DNA from: an uncultured Lachnospiraceae bacterium
Lineage (GTDB): Bacteria; Bacillota; Clostridia; Lachnospirales; Lachnospiraceae
Reading direction: 5' to 3'
Length of the DNA stretch: 13,736 bases
NCBI GenBank assembly: GCA_910587085.1
Contig: CAJUMC010000076.1
Coordinates: forward strand, 1-13,736
Part shown: positions 7,066 to 12,828 of the stretch, in pieces
Numbering within the stretch: the stretch's first letter is position 1
Layout: each line of letters begins with the position of its first letter
The notes under the pieces: model-generated
Seen by the model: the letters and a program-made list of their open reading frames with translations, nothing else
What the model was told of the DNA's origin: nothing
The model's database searches: none
Program-made: the position numbers and the translations under genes

Positions 7066-8036
7066 GCCTTCTTCCCCCCTTTCCTGTGGTAGCGAATCTC
7101 CGTAAAGATCATCCAGCTGATCAGCAACGTAAATATAATCATAACGACCGGGAAATATTTCTCCAGCATCTCGCTGCGGTAGCCGTTGTAGGCTTTGGAA
7201 TAAAAGATCCGGTTCTGACCGAGCTTAAAATACTCCATTGCCTTCTTATACTCGCTTTTCATAAGGTAATTCTTTCCGATGCCGCTGTACGCCACGTCAT
7301 AGTTGACATTCAGCTTAACCGCCTGCTCAAAATGCACGAGCGCATCATCCCATCTGCCGTTGTAATAGCAGCGGCTGCCCTTGTCGTCACTGTGAAGGTT
7401 CCAGAGCTCCCCTATAACAACGGAGCTGCCCTCCTCGCGCAGAACATTTTTCCCGTTGGAATTCAGGCGGAAAACCATATCCTCGGCCGAGGTATCGTAA
7501 GTGACCGCCATAATAAAGCCCTCGCCGTCCAGCGCGATATTGTTGAACGCCGGCGCGTAGGTTTTTGACATTTGCTCCTTCTGCTCATCGCTCGCCAGGG
7601 ACTTCCAGAAATAGTCAATCAGGCTGACCCGCGGCGTGTTGACGCCGTAGTAGCCGGAAAAGCTTCCGTCGGCTGTCAGCTCGATAATCCCCTCGTAGCT
7701 GGACTGGACGATCACATAGATGCGGTCCGCCAGATCAACGGCGAGCTTTGACGGCTTGAACTGCGTTGCGCCGGTGAGATTTTCCGGCTGGGTGATCATG
7801 CGCTTCAGTGCGTAAGTATCGAGGTCGAGAACCAGAATCCACTGCGCTCCCGTATCCGCGATATAGAGCTCCCTGTTTTTCTCATGGACAAAAACCCCCT
7901 CCGGCGAGGTCAGCATAATCTGATTTCCCGCCTCGTCCAGCGCAATTTTTTTGTCCGCGTTCCGCATCAGCTTTAAATTGGCGAGCAGCTCCCCGCTGCC
8001 GTCCAGCACAAAAATCCGGCTCTCGACCGAATCCAC
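7062..8036 (-). CDS. NHL-repeat / TPR membrane-anchored protein, 5'-truncated and probably internally deleted
   Basis: Beta-propeller-like repeats occupy residues about 1-210 (RIFVLDGSGELL; PEGVFVHEKNRELYIADTGA; NIALDGEGFIMAVTYD). A TPR-like helical pair (about 223-275; YYNGRWDDALVHFEQAVKLN) and a transmembrane helix at about 296-312 with a basic tail follow. The layout suggests an exported propeller held at the membrane by its C-terminus. The GTG at 8036 is only the first possible start. It has no Shine-Dalgarno site, no signal peptide follows it, and it lies inside the permease frame. The coding frame extends a few codons further up (RVFLVD), which fits a propeller strand, so the true 5' part was lost in the deletion. 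At residues 218-224 (DDKGSRCYYNG) a propeller sequence jumps straight into the TPR, and one or more blades seem to be missing. Its function in these operons is unknown to me. The stop overlaps the next GTG start (GTGA). Confidence 0.7.
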   Translation of the reverse strand: MDSVESRIFVLDGSGELLANLKLMRNADKKIALDEAGNQIMLTSPEGVFVHEKNRELYIADTGAQWILVLDLDTYALKRMITQPENLTGATQFKPSKLAVDLADRIYVIVQSSYEGIIELTADGSFSGYYGVNTPRVSLIDYFWKSLASDEQKEQMSKTYAPAFNNIALDGEGFIMAVTYDTSAEDMVFRLNSNGKNVLREEGSSVVIGELWNLHSDDKGSRCYYNGRWDDALVHFEQAVKLNVNYDVAYSGIGKNYLMKSEYKKAMEYFKLGQNRIFYSKAYNGYRSEMLEKYFPVVMIIFTLLISWMIFTEIRYHRKGGKKA

Positions 8037-8872
8037 GAGAAAAACACGCCGACCGGAACGATAAGCATAACCAGCGATACCGCGGACGCCACGCCGGTCC
8101 GCGCGATACCGCCGCTGACAAGCTGCGATAGCACGTAGCTCAGCGGCTTAAGCTCCTCCGAATAGATGAAAATGCCGCCTGTCGTCCCCCACATCTGCTG
8201 GAAGGAGAAAATAATCAGCGTGATCCAGGCCGGCTTGCACAGCGACATGACAACCTTCCAGTAAGTGCCGAATTCGGTTGCGCCGTCGATCTTCGCCGCC
8301 TCGATCATCTCGTCCGGCACCTGCACCATAAAATTTTTCATCAGGTAAAGGCCGAGCGTTGCGCCGACCGCCGGCAGGATAACCGCCCAGTAGCTGTCGA
8401 TCAGATGAAGCTTATTCATAATCAGGTAATTCGGTATCGCAGTAACCGAGGCGGAGAACATAAGCGCATAGACAATCAGGTTGCTCATGAACGCCGAACC
8501 CGGAAATTTGTACTTCGCCAGAGGAAACGCCGCCATGGAACCCAGAAGCACCGTGCCGAACGTTCCTATCCCGGTAATGAAAAGCGTGTTGAAGGCATAT
8601 CTCGAAAACGGGATCGCAAAGCTCTCAATTATGGTCGCAAGATCGACGAAATTGTCCGTGGTCGGATTATCCACCGTGAGCCGCGGCGGGAAAATAAAGA
8701 TCTCGCTGAACGGCTTGAACGCGCTCGTGATCGTGTAGAGCAGCGGAAAAAGGCTGAAAATACCGAAAAGCCCGAGAATCACGATAAGGGCGATATCCCC
8801 GCCGATGCTCCGGTTTCTGCGCTTGAATTTCCGGCTCACCAGCTTCTTTTTTATAAATCGGAATATTTTCAT
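7973..8872 (-). CDS. Carbohydrate ABC transporter permease, MalG type (native C-terminus lost)
   Basis: Partner permease of the preceding MalF-type subunit. It has a basic N-terminus (1-22), a first helix at about 26-50, the periplasmic AFKPFSEIFIFPP segment, core helices at about 95-117, 130-150 and 160-178, and the EAA loop EAAKIDGATEFGTYWKVVMS (191-210). The sequence is normal up to IVPVGVFF (271-278). MalG-type proteins then finish with about 12-15 residues ending in a Gly-Lys-type tail. Here the frame instead runs into SWIRSRAGFLCW and stops at TGA, reading the coding sequence of the NHL gene out of frame. I infer a deletion at about 8036-8047 that removed the native C-terminus. AGGAGG lies 5 bases before the ATG, overlapping the upstream stop. 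Most of the core fold is intact, so partial function cannot be excluded. Confidence 0.85.
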   Translation of the reverse strand: MKIFRFIKKKLVSRKFKRRNRSIGGDIALIVILGLFGIFSLFPLLYTITSAFKPFSEIFIFPPRLTVDNPTTDNFVDLATIIESFAIPFSRYAFNTLFITGIGTFGTVLLGSMAAFPLAKYKFPGSAFMSNLIVYALMFSASVTAIPNYLIMNKLHLIDSYWAVILPAVGATLGLYLMKNFMVQVPDEMIEAAKIDGATEFGTYWKVVMSLCKPAWITLIIFSFQQMWGTTGGIFIYSEELKPLSYVLSQLVSGGIARTGVASAVSLVMLIVPVGVFFSWIRSRAGFLCWTAAGSCSPI

Positions 8873-8881
8873 GACAACCTC

Positions 8882-9808
8882 CTATCCCAGCTTCCGCAGC
8901 AGCTTCTGTACAAGCACGTTGCAGATCAGCATGATGAAAAACAGAATCACAGCGATCGTACAGGCATATCCCAGTTCATAGCGGATATTGCCGAAATCGT
9001 GCAGATGCGTCAGAATTGTGTGCCCCGCATAATTGACGGACGGGAATCCGGCAAGGTCGATGGAGAGCTGCGACACGGAAAGCGAGCTGGTGATCTGCAT
9101 GACCGCGCCGAACATCAGCTGCGGCTTCATGGAAGGCAGCGTAATGTACCACAGCTCCTGCCAGCGGTTTTTTATGCCCTCGACCGCCGCCGCCTCATAG
9201 AGCGATTTGTCCATATTCTGCAGGCCCGCGATAAAAGTCAGAAAGCTGATGCCCAGGCTGAGCCAAAGCTGTACAACAATCAGGATCGGCATGATATAAC
9301 CCTCGGTCTGCAACCACAAAACCGCCTCGGTCGAAAGCCCGAGCTTGATCATCCACGCGTTGGCCCAGCCGTAGGTATCCGAGGAAAACAGAAGCTTCCA
9401 CACAAGATACGCATTGCCGGAGATGGACGGTGCATAAAACACAAGCGTGTTTTTGATCGCCGTCAGAAAGATCGGATCATAAACAATGAGCTTGACATAA
9501 TTCGCAAAGCCGACAAACTCCGGCGCCTTCACCATGTCAAAGGAGGTGAGGGAGAGGATAATGGAGATTACCACCGGCAAAAATGTAAACACAATGAAAA
9601 TAAATGCAAAAGGCGCAATCATTAAGTATTTGTATTTATGCTTCTTCCATATAGAGGAGAATTTTTTCTGCTGAGCCAGCCTTTCGCGGATCGCGATATC
9701 TCCATCTGCAGATATTTCCGGATTCGGAGCTCCTTCTTTGCCGGGAGATAACACTCCCGCCGGGGATAATTGCGCATTCCCGGATACGGATTTTTTCTGT
9801 TTTCCCAT
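8882..9808 (-). CDS. Carbohydrate ABC transporter permease, MalF type (TM2 region apparently deleted)
   Basis: Inner-membrane subunit of a sugar importer. It has a hydrophilic N-terminal extension (1-58), a first membrane helix at about 62-87 and later helices at about 172-195, 230-250 and 280-303. The cytoplasmic EAA loop, which docks the ATPase, runs from E205 (EAAAVEGIKNRWQELWYITLP). Odd point: residues 120-129 read NTLVFYAPSI. In MalF-type permeases the NT-L-x-F segment opens a second transmembrane helix, and roughly 35-40 residues normally separate it from the FYAPSIS motif. Here they are joined directly in frame, at about 9434-9448, so a helix seems to be missing and the product is probably not functional. 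GGAAGGAGGGG is placed 5 bases before the ATG. It ends with TAG at 8884-8882, inside the Shine-Dalgarno region of the next gene, which indicates coupled translation. Confidence 0.85.
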   Translation of the reverse strand: MGKQKKSVSGNAQLSPAGVLSPGKEGAPNPEISADGDIAIRERLAQQKKFSSIWKKHKYKYLMIAPFAFIFIVFTFLPVVISIILSLTSFDMVKAPEFVGFANYVKLIVYDPIFLTAIKNTLVFYAPSISGNAYLVWKLLFSSDTYGWANAWMIKLGLSTEAVLWLQTEGYIMPILIVVQLWLSLGISFLTFIAGLQNMDKSLYEAAAVEGIKNRWQELWYITLPSMKPQLMFGAVMQITSSLSVSQLSIDLAGFPSVNYAGHTILTHLHDFGNIRYELGYACTIAVILFFIMLICNVLVQKLLRKLG

Positions 9809-9823
9809 AACCGCCCCTCCTTC

Positions 9824-10837
9824 CTATTCCTGATAGCAGCTCAGGTGCAGCTCCTGGCGCTTCCTGGTCAGTTCCTCATTGATTGATTTGATATTCAGAT
9901 ACAGTGTTTCACGCGGGTTGGCATTTTTTGCCACAACATCGTTGAATGCATACTGCACCATACGCGTCGTCATATAATTTCCCGGCACCGCCTCGATACC
10001 GACGGTAGCCTCAAACTGGTCGAGCAGCGCAGAAAGCTCCGCATTGCTCCATGGGAGCTGCCGCAGCACCTCCGGGTCCGCCGCCGAATATCTTGCCGCC
10101 GTACCCATCAGGGCTTCCAGCGAATTTGCAAAGGAAAGCTGCGCCTCGGTTCCCGTCCACCACCGGACAAACTCCCAGGCCGCATCGCGTTTTTTGCTCT
10201 GCGCCATAATTACGGTGGAAACGGTGTCCACAACAAAGCTGTGGTCGATCGTCCCGTCCTCCTTCTCGACGCCGATCATCGGCGCGAAGGTCCAGCGCCC
10301 CTTGATCTCCGGCGCAAAAATCTCGAGCTGGTTGAAGGTGTTGTAGGTGATTACGCCGACCGGAACCTCGCCGGTCCGGAAGCGGTTTGTAAAATCCACC
10401 TGAACCTCCATGCCGTAGCCGGTATAGAAATCGGTAAAGCTTTTAAACGCCTCCATCGCCTCATCCGATTCCAGCGCGCTGACGATGCCGTAGTCCGTGC
10501 CCTCTCCGCCGTAGGCATCCCCTCCGTTCTGGAACACCATCGAGAGGAAGAGGTTAATGTAGCCGGCATTCTGCTGCACATTCGGGATATAGGCATTGTA
10601 ATTGTTTTTCTGAAGCACCGGCAGCATCTCCAGGAATTCGGTCCAGGCCTGCGGTATCTTCAGCCCAAGCTTATCCAGGATATCCGTCCTCGCGAACACC
10701 ATCATGAAATTGGCCTGTTCCGGTATGCCGTACACGCCGCCCTGGAAGCTGGTGGACTTAAGCGTGCTGTCATAAAAACGCTCCACCGTCTGGGCGTAGC
10801 CCGGCAGGGAAGAAAGCTCCATCACTGCGTTCCGCAT
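9824..10837 (-). CDS. Extracellular solute-binding protein, C-terminal part (same frame, after the amber codon)
   Basis: This open frame continues the split binding protein and ends at a true TAG at 9826-9824. It covers most of the family 1 solute-binding domain: the YGIPEQANFMMVFARTDIL segment that follows the first lobe, the typical WTEFLEMLPVLQK helix, and the AAWEFVRWWTGTEAQLSFA region near the C-terminus. The ATG at 10837 is only the first ATG after the stop. A weak AGGA lies 7 bases before it, so restart is conceivable, but the product would have no signal anchor and would lack the first strands of the fold. I therefore read it as the second half of one 964-residue gene, not an independent gene. 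The next permease starts 15 bases downstream with a strong GGAAGGAGGGG site. Confidence 0.85.
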   Translation of the reverse strand: MRNAVMELSSLPGYAQTVERFYDSTLKSTSFQGGVYGIPEQANFMMVFARTDILDKLGLKIPQAWTEFLEMLPVLQKNNYNAYIPNVQQNAGYINLFLSMVFQNGGDAYGGEGTDYGIVSALESDEAMEAFKSFTDFYTGYGMEVQVDFTNRFRTGEVPVGVITYNTFNQLEIFAPEIKGRWTFAPMIGVEKEDGTIDHSFVVDTVSTVIMAQSKKRDAAWEFVRWWTGTEAQLSFANSLEALMGTAARYSAADPEVLRQLPWSNAELSALLDQFEATVGIEAVPGNYMTTRMVQYAFNDVVAKNANPRETLYLNIKSINEELTRKRQELHLSCYQE

Positions 10838-10858
10838 TGCAAAATCCTGCAGCGTCCC

Positions 10859-10861
10859 CTA
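10859..10861 (-). other. In-frame premature amber codon in the solute-binding gene (codon 620)
   Basis: The minus strand reads TCC TAG GGG ACG. The frame is unchanged on both sides: VVIGLS before it and GTLQDFAMRNAV after it are contiguous parts of one binding-protein fold. CAG to TAG (Gln to stop) is the simplest change, giving an expected GLSQGT. The original CCCAGGGG would contain a CCAGG site. This is either a nonsense mutation or a sequencing error. Recoding is unlikely because several genes here use TAG as their normal stop. Confidence 0.85.
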
Positions 10862-12718
10862 GGAAAGCCCGATTACAACATCCGGCCCGTTTCCGGCCAG
10901 CGCCGCACGCAGCACGACATCGACCGGGATCAGCTGAAGGTTCACGGAAATATCATGCTCCGGCGTAAAAGTCTCGTCGATTTGGTTCTGGATAATCTGC
11001 GCCTGCTCGCGCCCGAACGACGCCATCCATACCTTGATGGAATTGCTGCCGGACACAGCTTCCTCCGTAATCTGGTTTGTGCTGTAGAAGAAGGTGGCGA
11101 AGAATCTTACGATGCTGTTCGCCGTGCCCTTGAAAAAGCCGTCCGTGGCCGGAGGCAGGTTTGCGCCCGGGCCGGAGAGAAGGATGCTGTCCACCTCCAG
11201 CGGCATATTGGCAACATTTACAAGCCAGGTTGCGATTGCGGAAATATTGTTCTTAAACTGATTCAGCTCCTCGACCACGCTCTCCGGATCCTCGGAAAGC
11301 CACTCCGCCTCCATTGCCATCTTCTCGAGAAGGCTGGTGTTCTCACCCTTCTCTCCCGTGATGGCAACTATGGCGTCGATCGCGGCGTAAAGATTTTCGC
11401 TCTCCCGCTTCAGGTTTGCCGCAAAATCCGGGAGTTTTTTGCTGAGTTCGTAATCAATGAATTTGTTCGGCGCCTGGCCGGTCAGCTGGATCACCGAGAG
11501 GTAATTCTCGTTCAGGACGGCAAGGCTCTCCTCGATCTGGCTGATGATGCCGCCCATTGGCCCCATTACGCCCTCGAGGGTAATTGTATTTTCCCCCGCA
11601 CCGAGATAAAACAGAAATGGCTCGCCTGTCTCGTCGGCAACAGTATATATATTCATATCACTGCTGTAATTAAATGCAACACTGTTTACTTCCCTGTACG
11701 GAACCTCCCCGTTGATATAAATTCTGCGGTAGCTTGTAACGCCGCGGTTCAGGTTCTGCCTGCCCTTGACGGTAAGCTCGTAAAGGCCGGCCTCCGGAAC
11801 TTCCACCCTCCAGGTGATCGAATCCCCCGGGGACGCCCAGCTCGAAGCACCGATCGTATTGTACACAATATGGTACGGATGGTACGGCTCCAGCAGCGTA
11901 TCCGAATAGTTTTTCTGTATGTTGATGGCCGTGGAGCTTTTGTACACGGCCTTTGTATTTCCCGACGCACGCTCCGCCTGGCATACAATGCTGCTGCCGC
12001 CGTACACCGGATACTGTGCCTTCAGTGCGGCTATCTTTTCCGCGTAGCTGCCCGCCGCCTCCGCCGCTGTAAAGCGCAAAGCCGTATATTCCAGCGGCTC
12101 CTTTGTCACCTCAAAGGTAATTGTATGTTTTCCCGCGGTAAGGAAGAAGATCAGCGGCTCGTTGTTGCGCCGGTTGTAATCCTCCACAAACCAGGTTGTG
12201 TTATGATATACCTCATAGGCACCCGGCCGGATCTCATTGTCGTTTTTAACCTTGATTGCCTCGTCGGACCACCATCGCTTAATTACGATGCGCGAAAGAT
12301 CCTCGTAGGGAAGCTCCCCGTCAATCAGAATTTTCCTCTGGATATCCGAGGTTGTTCCCGGGAGCGCGATATAACCGAGTTCCAGATTATAAAAACCTGT
12401 CTCCTCCACGTCAAATTCCCAGGTGATCCGCCCCGCGTCACCTGTCATAATACCCTCAAGACCAACCGTGACCTCGCAGTCCTCCGATGCTGTATAGCGG
12501 TTCAGATCAACCTCCACGGTTCTGTCCGACAGTTTACCGTCGTATCCGCTGTTCCTCAGATAGCTCTCATAGCCGGCCTCATAGATTGTCTCGGAGCCTG
12601 CCGAGGTTGCATAAATGTTCTTATCCCCTCCGGAAAGGATAAGAACCACTGCTATGAGCGCAATCAGCACAGCCGCCGCAATGATACGGATTTTTCCTTT
12701 CTTTTTCCTGTCTTTCAT
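10859..12718 (-). CDS. Extracellular solute-binding protein with two CBM-like modules, N-terminal part (ends at premature TAG)
   Basis: Residues 1-10 are basic and residues 11-29 form a hydrophobic signal anchor. There is no lipobox, so the protein is probably held by this segment. Residues about 43-218 and 243-383 are two related beta-sandwich modules of the CBM6/CBM35 sort. Both show ITW, an aromatic after E-G (EETGFYNL; EAGLYELTV), then GE-PY, then EP-x-FxL-AG-xTIT (FFLTAGKHTITFEV; FYLGAGENTITLEG). A helical linker follows (about 390-500). From about 560 a family 1 solute-binding fold starts (IKVWMASFGREQAQ; AGNGPDVVIG). The frame then meets TAG at 10861-10859 and continues in the same frame as the next entry. 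The intact protein would have 964 residues. The ATG at 12718 follows GAAAGGAAATCACCT. If translation stops at the TAG, most of the ligand-binding domain is lost. Usual role: capture of oligosaccharides for the permeases downstream. Confidence 0.85.
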   Translation of the reverse strand: MKDRKKKGKIRIIAAAVLIALIAVVLILSGGDKNIYATSAGSETIYEAGYESYLRNSGYDGKLSDRTVEVDLNRYTASEDCEVTVGLEGIMTGDAGRITWEFDVEETGFYNLELGYIALPGTTSDIQRKILIDGELPYEDLSRIVIKRWWSDEAIKVKNDNEIRPGAYEVYHNTTWFVEDYNRRNNEPLIFFLTAGKHTITFEVTKEPLEYTALRFTAAEAAGSYAEKIAALKAQYPVYGGSSIVCQAERASGNTKAVYKSSTAINIQKNYSDTLLEPYHPYHIVYNTIGASSWASPGDSITWRVEVPEAGLYELTVKGRQNLNRGVTSYRRIYINGEVPYREVNSVAFNYSSDMNIYTVADETGEPFLFYLGAGENTITLEGVMGPMGGIISQIEESLAVLNENYLSVIQLTGQAPNKFIDYELSKKLPDFAANLKRESENLYAAIDAIVAITGEKGENTSLLEKMAMEAEWLSEDPESVVEELNQFKNNISAIATWLVNVANMPLEVDSILLSGPGANLPPATDGFFKGTANSIVRFFATFFYSTNQITEEAVSGSNSIKVWMASFGREQAQIIQNQIDETFTPEHDISVNLQLIPVDVVLRAALAGNGPDVVIGLS

Positions 12719-12756
12719 AGGTGATTTCCTTTCGATTTAGGAATAGTCAGAGAAGG

Positions 12757-12787
12757 GAAGGCAGGAAGACCGTAGTCCCCTGCCTTC
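12757..12787 (-). terminator. Possible terminator or attenuator hairpin between the Ig-like gene and the solute-binding gene
   Basis: GAAGGCAGG (12757-12765) and CCTGCCTTC (12779-12787) form a perfect 9-bp stem. The 13-base loop can add an inner GAC/GTC pairing around CGTA. On the minus strand the stem is followed by CCTTCTCTGACTATTCC, which is pyrimidine-rich but not a U tract. This may be a weak terminator of the upstream gene or a structured leader of the uptake operon. I see no convincing -35/-10 promoter pair in the gap. Confidence 0.4.
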
Positions 12788-12805
12788 TCAGATATTGCTT
12801 TTTAG

Positions 12806-12826
12806 TTTTCCGGCTGTTTCGGAAAA
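12806..12826 (-). repeat. Short inverted repeat just after the stop of the Ig-like protein gene
   Basis: TTTTCCG at 12806-12812 pairs with CGGAAAA at 12820-12826 around a 7-base loop. It begins 3 bases after the TAA stop at 12829-12831. On the minus transcript the stem is followed by CTAAAAAG rather than a U run, so it is not a standard intrinsic terminator in that direction. It could protect the 3' end of the transcript. Confidence 0.35.
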
Positions 12827-12828
12827 TT

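Noticed and set aside
8405..9625. Plus-strand open frame of about 406 codons opposite the first permease pair
   Set aside because: It spans two real minus-strand permease genes and their junction, is highly charged and has no plausible fold or ribosome site.
3557..10861. TAG recoded as an amino acid (amber suppression or pyrrolysine)
   Set aside because: At least four genes here (GH30, Yip1, the first MalF-type permease and the binding protein) end at TAG where the protein naturally finishes, and the two internal TAGs would replace different residues (Gln and Trp). Mutation or error is simpler.
10241..12724. Very long plus-strand open frame (about 827 codons) opposite the binding-protein gene
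   Set aside because: It is exactly antisense to a clear coding region, has a basic, low-complexity composition with many His/Arg/Leu, shows no domain and arises from codon bias of a GC-rich gene.
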